In this document: one piece after another, positions 40,384-48,893 of the stretch
Position numbering within the stretch: the stretch's first letter is position 1
How the letters are laid out: each line of letters opens with the position of its first letter
Source of the DNA: Nocardia sp. XZ_19_385
GTDB taxonomy: Bacteria > Actinomycetota > Actinomycetes > Mycobacteriales > Mycobacteriaceae
DNA length: 64,000 nt
Direction of reading: 5' to 3'
Assembly (NCBI RefSeq): GCF_015355755.1
Contig: NZ_JACVEE010000005.1
Coordinates: 62,001-126,000, forward strand
Notes under the pieces: generated by a model
Told to the model about the DNA's origin: nothing
Databases searched by the model: none
The model's input: the letters and a program-made list of their open reading frames with translations, nothing else
Program-made: the position numbers and the translations under genes

Positions 40384-41673
40384 CTATTTGCTGCCGGGTG
40401 TGTAGGGGATGCCGTCGGCGGCGGGCGCGACGGCCCTGCCGATGAACCCGGCGACCACGACCAGGGTGACCGCGTAGGGGAGCATGCCCAGGAACTCGGT
40501 GGGGATCGGATTGCCCGGCATGGTGTTGAGGAACCGTTGCAGAGCGCTGGAGAAACCGAACAGCAGAGCAGCGGTGAGGACGCCGAAGGGGTGCCAGCGG
40601 CCGACGATCATCACGGCGAGGGCGACGAAGCCGAGTCCCGCGGTCATGTTCTTGCTGAAGGACACGTTGTTGGCGATGGTGAAGAAGGCCCCGCCGAAAC
40701 CGGAGAGCGCCCCGGCGATGGTGACATTCCAGAAGCGCAGCCGGTTGACGTTGATGCCGGCGGCGTCGGCGGCGGCCGGATGTTCGCCGACGGCCCGGGT
40801 GCGCAGACCCCAGCGGGTGCGGAACAGCAGGTAGGAGACCGCGAACACGCAGACCAGCGCCACGTAGACGAAGATGTTCTGGTCGAACAGCACCGGCCCG
40901 AGGATCGGGATGCGGGCCAGGAAGCCCAGCGAATCGCCGACCTTCTGCACGGTGGCGGGCTGGTTCAGGGAGCCGTCGGCACGCATCAGCCGCTCATAGA
41001 GGAAGCCGGTGAGGCCGAGCGCGAGCAGGTTGAGGATGATGCCGGTGACCACCTGATTGACCTGGAACCGGGTCGCCAGCCAGGCGAGCAGCAGCGTCGA
41101 GCAGACGCCGCTGAGAGTGGCGGCCAGCATCCCGACATAGGCGTTACCGGTGACGGACGCCAGCAGTGCCGCGGTGAACGCGCCGGTGAGGAACTGGCCC
41201 TCGATACCGAGGTTGATGACGCCGGAGCGTTCCGAGACGACACCGGAGAGCGCACCGAAGATGAACGGCAGTGCCAGGAAAAGCGTTGTCGCCAGCACGA
41301 ATTCGACCGGGAAACCGACACCCGGCGTGACGGTCCAGGACAGCGCCGCGATAACGAGCGCGGCCACCGCCCCACCGATCAGGATGCTGTCGAAGCGCTG
41401 CACGAGGGGTTTGGGCAGTGCCAGGAGCGCGACTCCGGCCAGTGCGGCAAGGACACTCAGCAGCGCGACGACCACGAGTGTCCCGACGGTCCAGCTCGTG
41501 TCGACGGTTTGATCCAGCCGGTAGGTGGTGGTCCGCCCGGTACCGATCAGCAGGAGGCCCAGTCCGCCCAGGACGACGCCCGCGCCGATCAAGCCGTAAG
41601 CCGCCGTGGTACGCCGCCGGAAGACCTTGTCGGACACCGCAACCTGCGGTTCGGTGCCGGTCGATGCGTTCAC
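40384..41673 (-). CDS. Nucleoside-type ABC permease (NupQ/BMP system, second subunit)
   Basis: A 429-residue membrane protein with about ten helices, of the BPD-type permease family used by BMP-family importers. The GTG at 41673 overlaps the stop of the preceding permease (GTGA). 'GVINLGIEGQFLTGAFTA' and 'AVGEHPAAADAAGINV' are family signatures. It pairs with the permease encoded just upstream. The N-terminal 100 residues, with two extra helices, are longer than in Bacillus NupQ. Confidence 0.92.
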   Translation of the reverse strand: MNASTGTEPQVAVSDKVFRRRTTAAYGLIGAGVVLGGLGLLLIGTGRTTTYRLDQTVDTSWTVGTLVVVALLSVLAALAGVALLALPKPLVQRFDSILIGGAVAALVIAALSWTVTPGVGFPVEFVLATTLFLALPFIFGALSGVVSERSGVINLGIEGQFLTGAFTAALLASVTGNAYVGMLAATLSGVCSTLLLAWLATRFQVNQVVTGIILNLLALGLTGFLYERLMRADGSLNQPATVQKVGDSLGFLARIPILGPVLFDQNIFVYVALVCVFAVSYLLFRTRWGLRTRAVGEHPAAADAAGINVNRLRFWNVTIAGALSGFGGAFFTIANNVSFSKNMTAGLGFVALAVMIVGRWHPFGVLTAALLFGFSSALQRFLNTMPGNPIPTEFLGMLPYAVTLVVVAGFIGRAVAPAADGIPYTPGSK

Positions 41674-42926
41674 CAGCCCCTCGCTTCCAGAGTGTTGAGC
41701 CCGCCGCGCGGTGTCCGCAGCCGCAGCAGGGTTTTGACCAGGGCGGGCGCGGCGATGAACAGCACGATGACGGCTTGCAGCAGCGTGGACATCTCCACCG
41801 GGATGGCCGGCTGCATATGCAATGTTCCGGATTTCAGGGCACCGAAAAGCAGTGCGGCGGCGACGATCCCGCCGGGATGCGCGCGGCCGAGCAGCGCCAC
41901 GGTGATGCCGTCGAAGCCGTATTCCACCGCCGTGCCCGGGTTCACCGTGTACGGGTTCAAGCCGAGCACCAGGGCCGCGCCGCCGAGACCGGCCAGACCA
42001 CCGGCCACACCCATGGTGGTGGTGAAGGTGCGCCCGATATCCATGCCCGCGGTTTCCGAGGCGTGGGCGTTGGCGCCGACCGCGCGGATCCGGAAGCCGA
42101 AGGTGGATTTGCTGAGCAGCCACCAGGTTCCGGCGGCCAGGGCGAACCCGAGCAGCAGGCCGATGCTCACCCGCAGGCCGGACCCGGCCCAGCCGAGCAG
42201 CTGCGGCAGCCGGGCCGAGGCGGCGACCGGCTTGGAGACCAGTTCCTGGGAGGTGACCGAGTGGATGAATGTGGTGCCCAGCGCCCACATCAGGAAGTAG
42301 GTGGCGATGTTGTTCAGCATGATCGACGAGATGACCTCGTGCGCACCGGTTCTCGCCTTGAGATAGCCGGGTATCGCGCCGAAGAGGCCGCCCGCGAGGC
42401 CGCCCGCCAGCAACGCCAGCGGAAGATGCAGCAGCAGAGGAAGTTCCACCGCGAAGCCGACGATCAGCGCGCCGAGCATGCCGAACACGAATTGACCTTG
42501 GGCGCCGATATTGAACAGGCCGGCCCGGAACGCCAACCCGACCGCCAGACCGGTGAACATCAGCGGGGTGGCGTAGGTCAGGGTCTCCGAGAGCGGCCGC
42601 AGGACCTGGTTCAGCGTGGCCTCGCCCGCGAAGAACTCTTGCAGGCGGCCGAAATCGAGGATCGAGCCCTCGAACAGGTCCTGGTAGGCCGTGCTGACGG
42701 CGTACCAGGACGAACTGAACGCGTCACCGGGTCGCGCGAACAGGTAACTGAAGGTTCCGCGCACGCCGGGGTCGGAGACGATGATGAGGACCGCGCCGAT
42801 GGCGAAGGCCAGCAGCAGCGAGTAGATCGTCACCATCACGCTGTTGGCTTCGGTCAGGTACCGGACGAAGGTGGGGCCGAAGCCTTTCCGGCTCGGCTCG
42901 AGGTCCGGCTTGGTTGTCGTATTCAC
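41670..42926 (-). CDS. Nucleoside-type ABC permease (NupP/BMP system, first subunit)
   Basis: A 418-residue membrane protein with ten or so helices and family motifs 'LFNIGAQGQFVFGMLGA' and 'AVGANAHASETAGMDIGR'. It overlaps the ATPase gene upstream by 4 bp and the second permease downstream by 4 bp. It forms the channel for nucleosides together with that permease. Confidence 0.93.
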   Translation of the reverse strand: MNTTTKPDLEPSRKGFGPTFVRYLTEANSVMVTIYSLLLAFAIGAVLIIVSDPGVRGTFSYLFARPGDAFSSSWYAVSTAYQDLFEGSILDFGRLQEFFAGEATLNQVLRPLSETLTYATPLMFTGLAVGLAFRAGLFNIGAQGQFVFGMLGALIVGFAVELPLLLHLPLALLAGGLAGGLFGAIPGYLKARTGAHEVISSIMLNNIATYFLMWALGTTFIHSVTSQELVSKPVAASARLPQLLGWAGSGLRVSIGLLLGFALAAGTWWLLSKSTFGFRIRAVGANAHASETAGMDIGRTFTTTMGVAGGLAGLGGAALVLGLNPYTVNPGTAVEYGFDGITVALLGRAHPGGIVAAALLFGALKSGTLHMQPAIPVEMSTLLQAVIVLFIAAPALVKTLLRLRTPRGGLNTLEARGW

Positions 42927-44440
42927 GCGTCGCCTGACGAGGTCTCGGGTCGGTGACCGATCATGAGCTGTCCGATATCGGAGCGCGGACTGTCCGGTGC
43001 TACCTCGCCCACGATCTGGCCGTTGTAGATGACGGCGACGCGATCGGACAGGGCGAGAATCTCATCCAGTTCCGCGGAGATGAGCAAAACGGCTGTGCCG
43101 GTGTCACGTTCGGCGACCAGCCGGGCGTGGATGAACTCGATGGCCCCGATATCGACGCCGCGGGTCGGTTGCGCGGCGACGAGCACCTTTCGCGGACGGG
43201 AGAACTCGCGCGCGATGATCACCTTCTGCTGGTTGCCGCCGGACAGCGCCGACACCAGCTCCTCGGGGCCCTGGGTGCGAATGTCGAACTCCGCGATGGA
43301 CTTCGAGGCCACCGCACGCACCGCCGCGTCGTCGACCACGCCGCGCCGGGACAGCGGGGCCTCCCGGTACTGGTTCAGCACGATGTTCTCGGCGACGGTG
43401 AAATCGCCGACCAGCCCGTCCCGGGCGCGATCCTCCGGAATGTAACCGAGTCCGGCCGCGATGCGCCGGTACGGATGCCATCGGGCGACCTCGGTGCCGG
43501 TCAGCTCGATGGAGCCGGCCGCCGGTGCGAGGGTGCCGAGAATGGCGCGGGCCAATTCGGTCTGGCCATTGCCTTCCACGCCGGCCAGGCCGACGATCTC
43601 CCCGGCGCGGACGGTCAGGTTCAGGCCGTCCAGCACCGGGATGCCCCGGTCGTCGAGCACCGTGAGATCTTTGATCTCCAAGGCGTTTTCGGCCGGTGCG
43701 GCGGGTGTCTTGTCGACGGTGAGGGACACCTCGCGGCCCACCATCGCGGCCGCCAGCTCCGCCTCGCCATCCTCGGGGGAGGCTTCGGCGACCACCTTGC
43801 CGCGCCGGATGACCGTGATCGTGTCGGCGACCGCCTTCACCTCCTTCAGCTTGTGGCTGATGAAGATGATCGACATGCCTGATGCCGCCAGATTCCGCAT
43901 GATCGCCAGCAATTCGGCGACCTCGGGCGGGGTGAGTACCGCGGTGGGCTCGTCGAGGATCAGCAATTCGGTATGTCCCGAAAGAGCTTTGACGATCTCC
44001 ACCCGCTGTTGCACACCGACGGGCAGGTTTTCGCAGATCGCGTCCGGATCCAGTGCCAGCCCATAGCGTTCCGACACCTCCCGCACCGCGCGCCGGGCCG
44101 CGGTGCGGTCGAGAATTCCGGCCTTGGCGTGCTCGCGGCCCAGCTGGACGTTGTCGGCCACGCTGAACGGGCCCACGAGCTTGAAATGCTGGTGCACCAT
44201 GCCGATTCCGGCGGCGATGGCGTCGCCGGGCGACCGGAATCGCACCGGCGCGTCATCGATCAGGATCTGCCCGGCGGTGGGCTCCAGGATCCCGTAGAGC
44301 ATGTTCATCAGCGTGGACTTGCCCGCGCCGTTCTCGCCGAGGATGGCGTGGATCTGGCCCGGCTCTACCGCCAGGTCGATCGCGTCATCCGCGACGAAAT
44401 CGCCGAATGCCTTGGTCAGGCCGCGTAATTCGAGGCGCAT
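42923..44440 (-). CDS. Twin-domain ABC ATPase of nucleoside importer
   Basis: A 505-residue protein with two ABC domains. The first has a full Walker A ('GENGAGKSTLMNML') and Walker B with 'LLILDEPTAVLTP'; the second has a degenerate Walker A ('GVEGNGQTELARA') and signature 'LSGGNQQKVIIAREF'. This pattern of one canonical and one degenerate site is usual for YufO/NupO and sugar CUT2 ATPases. It energises the two permeases downstream. It starts 3 bp after the binding-protein gene. Confidence 0.94.
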   Translation of the reverse strand: MRLELRGLTKAFGDFVADDAIDLAVEPGQIHAILGENGAGKSTLMNMLYGILEPTAGQILIDDAPVRFRSPGDAIAAGIGMVHQHFKLVGPFSVADNVQLGREHAKAGILDRTAARRAVREVSERYGLALDPDAICENLPVGVQQRVEIVKALSGHTELLILDEPTAVLTPPEVAELLAIMRNLAASGMSIIFISHKLKEVKAVADTITVIRRGKVVAEASPEDGEAELAAAMVGREVSLTVDKTPAAPAENALEIKDLTVLDDRGIPVLDGLNLTVRAGEIVGLAGVEGNGQTELARAILGTLAPAAGSIELTGTEVARWHPYRRIAAGLGYIPEDRARDGLVGDFTVAENIVLNQYREAPLSRRGVVDDAAVRAVASKSIAEFDIRTQGPEELVSALSGGNQQKVIIAREFSRPRKVLVAAQPTRGVDIGAIEFIHARLVAERDTGTAVLLISAELDEILALSDRVAVIYNGQIVGEVAPDSPRSDIGQLMIGHRPETSSGDA

Positions 44441-44443
44441 GCG

Positions 44444-45544
44444 TTACGGCTTCGGGGCGGCCGGTGAGGAGACCACCACCGTGCCCGCGACGATGTCGGC
44501 CTGCAGTTGCTTGATCTCCTGCTTCAGCGGCTCCGGGACCTTGCTGTCGAACTCGTAGAACGGTGCCAGGGCGACACCCTTGTTGTTCAACGTGCCCACG
44601 TAGCGGCCGTCCTTGGCGCCCTCGTTGAAGGCGTTGTCGATCGCGACCCGGATCGCCGAGGAGATGTCCTTCATCGACGAGGACAGAATGATCTGCTTGT
44701 ACTCCGGAACCGCCTGGTAGCCATCGGAATCCACCCAGATCATGGTCGCGTTGCCCTTGTCCTTGATGGCGGACGCGCCACCCAGGCCGACCGGCCCGGC
44801 GACCGGGTGGACCACATCGGCGCCCTGGGCCAGGAAGTTCTCGGTCAGCGACCGGCCCGCGCTGGTGTCATCGAAATTGCCGGTGAACGAACCCTTCTGG
44901 GCCTGGGTGTCCCAGCCGAGGACCGCGGTATTGGTGTTGTGCACCTGGTTGTACTTGGCGACACCGGCGGCGAAGCCGTCCATGAAGATGGTGACCGCCG
45001 GAATCTGCATGCCGCCCCAGGTGGCGACCTTCGCGGTCTTCGTGGTGCCCGCCGCCAGGTAGCCCGCGAGATAGGACGATTGCGCCGCGTTGAACTCCAT
45101 CGAGTACACGTTCGGCAGCTCGACGTGCGAGTCGACGATGGCGAACCGCTGCTCCGGATTCTCCTTGGCGACCGTGCTGATCGCGTCCGCCATCAGGCCG
45201 CCGACACCGATCACCAGACCGCAGCTCGAGTCGTCGGCCGAGGCCCGCAGGTTGGGTTCGTAGTCGGCGGTGCTGTTGGACTGCCGGTAGCTGCCGGAGA
45301 TCGCCTTGTTGGCGTCGACCGCGGCCTTGACGCCGTTCCACCCGGATTCGTTGAACGACTTGTCGTCCACACCGCCCGCGTCGGTGACCATGCAGGCCCG
45401 GAACTTCGCATCCGAGGAGCCGTAGGTGTTGCCGGATCCTTTGCCGTCCTTCTCGGCCGGCGGAGAACCGCAGGCAGACAGTAGTGCGAGCGCGACGGCG
45501 GCACCGCCGGCGACGGCGGTCTTCAAGGCAGTGGCAGATCTCAT
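44444..45544 (-). CDS. BMP-family nucleoside-binding lipoprotein
   Basis: A 366-residue lipoprotein: signal peptide with lipobox 'LLSAC' (Cys25), then the Bmp/Med/PnrA-type binding domain beginning 'ACMVTDAGGVDDKSFNESGW', which contacts the nucleobase in PnrA. First gene of a four-gene operon (binding protein, ATPase, two permeases). The start ATG at 45544 is the one directly before the signal peptide. A 7-bp inverted repeat lies 37 bp upstream. Guanosine or a related purine nucleoside is the likely substrate, by homology. Confidence 0.94.
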   Translation of the reverse strand: MRSATALKTAVAGGAAVALALLSACGSPPAEKDGKGSGNTYGSSDAKFRACMVTDAGGVDDKSFNESGWNGVKAAVDANKAISGSYRQSNSTADYEPNLRASADDSSCGLVIGVGGLMADAISTVAKENPEQRFAIVDSHVELPNVYSMEFNAAQSSYLAGYLAAGTTKTAKVATWGGMQIPAVTIFMDGFAAGVAKYNQVHNTNTAVLGWDTQAQKGSFTGNFDDTSAGRSLTENFLAQGADVVHPVAGPVGLGGASAIKDKGNATMIWVDSDGYQAVPEYKQIILSSSMKDISSAIRVAIDNAFNEGAKDGRYVGTLNNKGVALAPFYEFDSKVPEPLKQEIKQLQADIVAGTVVVSSPAAPKP

Positions 45545-45580
45545 CTGCTCACATTTACCCCATCTCCGGTTGGCGCGAAT

Positions 45581-45609
45581 GAAATTGAAACATTGCTTTA
45601 CACAATTTC
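45581..45609. promoter_or_regulatory. Inverted repeat in the BMP operon promoter region
   Basis: GAAATTG (45581-45587) and CAATTTC (45603-45609) are perfect inverted 7-mers with a 15-bp AT-rich spacer, 37 bp before the start at 45544. Likely operator or promoter element; the cognate regulator is not in the window in an obvious place. Confidence 0.4.
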
Positions 45610-45725
45610 GGTCTCCGCACCGAGATACGCCGCCCGCACGAATGCCGCGCACGCCTCCGGTTGTTTGGCGCCCGCGTCGTCTTCGACCCCGCTGTTGCGG
45701 CGGTTCCTCGGCGAGCCCGTGACAC

Positions 45726-46376
45726 CTATGGCTGGGGTGTGCTGTCCCAGCGCCATTGGGTGCGGCGCGGGCGGCCGGGTAGATCGGTGCGGCCGGTGGC
45801 CCACAACAGGGTGGGCCAGGGGTCGGGGGATGCCTCGGTGTCCGGGAAGAGGCGGGCGAGGGCCCGGGCGCATAGATCGGCAGGTGGGGTCCAAGGGAGG
45901 TCGAGGCCTTGGGCCAGGTCGTGGGTGTGCACGAGGGTTTCGACGAGGCCCATCGCGGCGAAGCCTTCCGGGTCGGAGACGCCGAAGACGTGGTAGGCGC
46001 GGGTCTGGGGCGGGGTTGTGCGCACCATGGCGACCAGGAGGGCGGCGCTCGCTTCCAGGACCTGGAGCAGGCCGGCGGGTCCCGACTTGTGGTCCGCGTG
46101 CACGGCATTCGCGGGACCGCCGGGGCGTCGCCGCTCGTAGACGAACGGCACATGGCCGTCCACGGGTGGTGTTTTGGGGCCGAGCTGGACGGCGTAGGCG
46201 AAGAGGTCGTCGCTGAGGTGCTCGACTGTTTCCCAGCAATCCCATTCCAGGGCACCGGCTTTGCCGTCCCACGCGGACGGCGACGCCGCACGAAGGGTCG
46301 ACACGGCGAGCTGGACGGCGAGGTCGAGATCGTCCGCGGTGACGGGAGTACGGCCGGACGCGGTGGGGCGAGACAT
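45726..46376 (-). CDS. DinB/maleylpyruvate-isomerase-like (mycothiol-dependent fold) protein
   Basis: A 216-residue protein with the four-helix DinB/MDMPI pattern: 'GKAGALEWDCWETVEHLSD' near the N-terminus and 'VETLVHTHDLAQGLDLPW' with the metal-binding His pair. Related actinobacterial proteins are mycothiol-dependent isomerases or transferases. ATG at 46376 lies 22 bp after the end of the SMP-30 gene on the same strand, so they probably form an operon. Reaction unknown. Confidence 0.82.
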   Translation of the reverse strand: MSRPTASGRTPVTADDLDLAVQLAVSTLRAASPSAWDGKAGALEWDCWETVEHLSDDLFAYAVQLGPKTPPVDGHVPFVYERRRPGGPANAVHADHKSGPAGLLQVLEASAALLVAMVRTTPPQTRAYHVFGVSDPEGFAAMGLVETLVHTHDLAQGLDLPWTPPADLCARALARLFPDTEASPDPWPTLLWATGRTDLPGRPRRTQWRWDSTPQP

Positions 46377-46398
46377 GGCCCGACCGTACCGGCTGAGG

Positions 46399-47232
46399 TC
46401 AGGGCCGGCCTGCTCCCGGCGCGGGTGCGGGGAAGGCCACCACTCGGCCAGTGGGCGAGTCGGATTCGCCGCCCCAGCTCTGGCCGACGACGTAGAGGCG
46501 CGGGTTCTCCCCACGGCTGAGCGCACACGCGAAGGCGCCGCGATCGAGTTCGAGGGTGGCCAGGATTTGGCCGCCTTCCCCGACCCGGACGCAATGTTGA
46601 TTGCCGACATCGGCGTACCAGAGCCGGCCTTCGGCGTCGAAGCAGATGCCGTCCGGGTGATCACCAGGGGTTTTCGCCCACACCCTGCGGCCGCCGAGCG
46701 TGCCGTCGGGTGCGATGTCGAACGCTGTGAGCTGATCGGCGTAGGACTCGGCCACCACCAAGGTCCGGCCATCGGGGGTGATCGCCAGCCCGTTCGGGAA
46801 GGCGAGGTCGCCCGCGACCTGCCGGACAGTGCCGTCCGCGGTGACGAGCGCGATGACGCCCGGCGCGAATTCCCCACCCGGGAAATCGAATCCGATGTTG
46901 TCGACATAGGCGTTGCCGCGGGCGTCGACGACGATGTCGTTCCACGGCTGCTCGGAGATCGCGGAAAGATCCGCGTGCTCGACGAGCGCGCCGGACGGCT
47001 CGCGACGGAGCAGCCTGCGCCGCGCCGAATCGACGATCAGTAGTTGCCCGTCGGGCAGAAAGTCGATGCACATCGGGAACGAGTCGACACTCGCCACGAC
47101 TTCGTGCCGCCGGTCGTCACCGACCGCGATCACCTGCCCGGCCCCCCAATCGGAGAACCAGAGCCGCCCGTCGTGCCACCGCGGCGACTCCCCGAACACG
47201 ATGCCTTCCAGCAGAACCTCAGGTGCGGTCAC
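46399..47232 (-). CDS. SMP-30/gluconolactonase-family hydrolase
   Basis: A 277-residue six-bladed propeller protein. 'FGESPRWHDGRLWFSDWGAG' is the family entry with the metal-binding Glu, 'QPWNDIVVDARGNAYV' supplies Asn, and 'DHPDGICFDAEGRLWYADVG' the catalytic Asp. SMP-30 enzymes hydrolyse sugar or other lactones. GTG at 47232 has an AAAGGTAG ribosome-binding site; a longer frame to 47325 exists but adds an unrelated stretch. Probably co-transcribed with the DinB-like gene. Confidence 0.9.
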   Translation of the reverse strand: MTAPEVLLEGIVFGESPRWHDGRLWFSDWGAGQVIAVGDDRRHEVVASVDSFPMCIDFLPDGQLLIVDSARRRLLRREPSGALVEHADLSAISEQPWNDIVVDARGNAYVDNIGFDFPGGEFAPGVIALVTADGTVRQVAGDLAFPNGLAITPDGRTLVVAESYADQLTAFDIAPDGTLGGRRVWAKTPGDHPDGICFDAEGRLWYADVGNQHCVRVGEGGQILATLELDRGAFACALSRGENPRLYVVGQSWGGESDSPTGRVVAFPAPAPGAGRP

Positions 47233-47596
47233 GTCCGGACTACCTTTCGTCGTAGATATGAATGCAGACGGAGCCGAGCCCGAAAACTCATCGCGCCGAA
47301 TGGTCAGCGGGAACTGCGTGCACACCGCGGTCGTGAATCTTTGTCCGGCCCGGAAAACTCGTGCAGGCCTGTGAACTGCGAATTCTCCTGAATGGCCCGC
47401 TGTCCCAGCGGGCGGATAGCTCCGCTGCTCCGTAGCGTTCCGCGCAGCCCGCCGAGTCGGGCCGGCCGTCCGGGCACTGCAGGAGGGGAGTGCCCGGGCG
47501 GTCGATTCTCATGTCAATGCTGTGTCTGATTCCCGCCAGCTGTGGTGGCTGGGGTGCTGCAGATTGGGGATAGGACGTTGACGAGAGGAGTCGGAG
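47233..47596. other. Divergent intergenic region with a strong stem-loop
   Basis: This 364-bp gap separates the SMP-30 gene from ogt. I find no gene in it. A 13-bp stem (47466-47478 with 47489-47501, 12 of 13 paired) encloses a 10-nt purine-rich loop. No T-run follows on either side, so it may be a regulatory dyad or RNA structure in the ogt leader rather than a terminator. Confidence 0.5.
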
Positions 47597-48082
47597 ATGA
47601 CGGTGTACGCGTACGTGGGCAGCCCGCTGGGGGAGTTGCGGTTGGCCGGGGAGCGTGTCGGCGCCGGTGTTGTCCTGGCGTCGGTCGCCATGGTGGACGG
47701 GCCGGTGCGAGATCGTCGGAACGAGGACGTCGAGGCCTTCGAAGAGGTTGCCGCGCAGCTGCGTTCGTACTTTGCCGGCGAGTTGATGCGGTTCGATCTC
47801 GAATTCGCCGACAGTGGCACCGAATTCCAGCGGCGGGTGTGGGCGGCCCTGGACGCTATCCCTTATGGGACGACCGTCAGCTACGGCGAGATCGCCGCCC
47901 GCATCGGGGCGCCCCGGGATCGGGTGCGGGCGGTCGCGGCGGCGATCGGGGCGAATCCGCTGCTGGTGGTGCGGCCGTGTCATCGGGTGATCGGTGTGAA
48001 CGGCGCGATGACCGGGTATGCGGGCGGGCTGGAGCGAAAGCAGCGGCTGCTGGCACTGGAAGGGGTGCTCCTCGGTGTCTGA
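47597..48082 (+). CDS. ogt: Methylated-DNA-[protein]-cysteine S-methyltransferase
   Basis: A 161-residue suicide repair protein. The active-site motif 'RPCHRVIG' places the acceptor Cys128, and 'GTEFQRRVWAALDAIPYGTT' followed by 'YGEIAARIG' forms the DNA-binding helix region. It transfers alkyl groups from O6-alkylguanine in DNA to itself. ATG at 47597 has a GAGGAGT ribosome-binding site. Its end overlaps a 2OG-Fe(II) oxygenase gene by 8 bp, giving an apparent alkylation-repair operon. Confidence 0.95.
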   Translation: MTVYAYVGSPLGELRLAGERVGAGVVLASVAMVDGPVRDRRNEDVEAFEEVAAQLRSYFAGELMRFDLEFADSGTEFQRRVWAALDAIPYGTTVSYGEIAARIGAPRDRVRAVAAAIGANPLLVVRPCHRVIGVNGAMTGYAGGLERKQRLLALEGVLLGV

Positions 48083-48779
48083 CGCAGTGGGTACGGTTGT
48101 CGCCGAACAGGATTGGCCCGCGATCGCCGTGGAACTCGCCGAGCACGGCCACGCCCTGACCGGCCCGCTGCTCACGCCCGGCGAATGCCGGGAGATCGCC
48201 GGATATTTCGCGGAGGAGCACCGGTTCCGCACGACCGTCGAGATGGCCCGGCACCGCTTCGGCTCGGGCCGCTATCGCTACTTCACGCACGATCTACCGC
48301 CCGTCGTGGCGGAACTGCGCCAGGCCTTCTATCCGAATCTGCTACCGGTGGCCCGGGATTGGGCGGACAAGCTGGGGCAGGCGGCACCCTGGCCGGACAC
48401 CCTCGACGAGTGGATCGCGATGTGCCACAGCGCCGGTCAGCGCAAATCCGCGCAGATCCTGCTGCGCTACGAATCGGGTGACTGGAATGCGCTGCATCGG
48501 GATCTGTTCGGCGACATGGTCTTTCCGCTCCAGGTGGTGATCGGCTTGGACGCGGACTACACCGGCGGTGAATTCCTGATGGTCGAGCAGCGTCCGCGTG
48601 CCCAGTCGCGCGGCTATGCCACGACCGTCCCGCGCGGGCACGGGCTGATCTTCACCACTCGCGACCGTCCGCTGCCGAGCGCGCGCGGCTGGTCGGTGGC
48701 GCCGATGCGGCACGGCGTCAGCGTGCTGCGTTCCGGCACCCGCCACACCCTCGGGCTGGTGTTCCACGAGGCGACCTGA
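48075..48779 (+). CDS. 2OG-Fe(II) oxygenase coupled to Ogt
   Basis: A 234-residue cupin-fold dioxygenase. Fe ligands are predicted as His141 and Asp143 ('NALHRDLFGDM') and His213 ('PMRHGVSVLRSGTRH'), with Arg223 to hold 2-oxoglutarate. GTG at 48075 overlaps the ogt stop by 8 bp, so translation is coupled. It is not a classical AlkB by sequence (no obvious nucleotide-recognition lid), but pairing with ogt suggests oxidative removal of alkyl lesions from DNA or protein. Prolyl-hydroxylase-like activity is the alternative. Confidence 0.85.
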   Translation: MSDAVGTVVAEQDWPAIAVELAEHGHALTGPLLTPGECREIAGYFAEEHRFRTTVEMARHRFGSGRYRYFTHDLPPVVAELRQAFYPNLLPVARDWADKLGQAAPWPDTLDEWIAMCHSAGQRKSAQILLRYESGDWNALHRDLFGDMVFPLQVVIGLDADYTGGEFLMVEQRPRAQSRGYATTVPRGHGLIFTTRDRPLPSARGWSVAPMRHGVSVLRSGTRHTLGLVFHEAT

Positions 48780-48821
48780 CCGATTTGCCCGAAGAGGTTG
48801 TGCTCCAGGTCACAGTCGAAT

Positions 48822-48840
48822 ATGTTGCACCAAACAACAT
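48822..48840. promoter_or_regulatory. ATGTTG-N7-CAACAT operator-like dyad
   Basis: Perfect 6-bp inverted repeat with 7-bp spacer, 54 bp before the sugar-binding lipoprotein gene. It resembles the TTG/CAA-type dyads of ROK (XylR/NagC-like) regulators, and a ROK gene ends this operon. Binding is inferred. Confidence 0.5.
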
Positions 48841-48893
48841 TCGCTCGACTCGACCGCCCGGCGCACCCGGGGCGGTCCGATGAAAGGCCCACC

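Noticed and set aside
40537..42300. A 587-codon plus-strand frame across the nucleoside permeases
   Set aside because: Antisense to ABC permeases with intact motifs; the translation is a Gln/Arg/Gly-rich mirror product.
45545..46594. Upstream in-frame extension of the BMP-binding lipoprotein, giving a protein of over 700 residues
   Set aside because: The signal peptide and lipobox begin at 45544; the extension is a Pro/Arg-rich shadow of the DinB-like gene.
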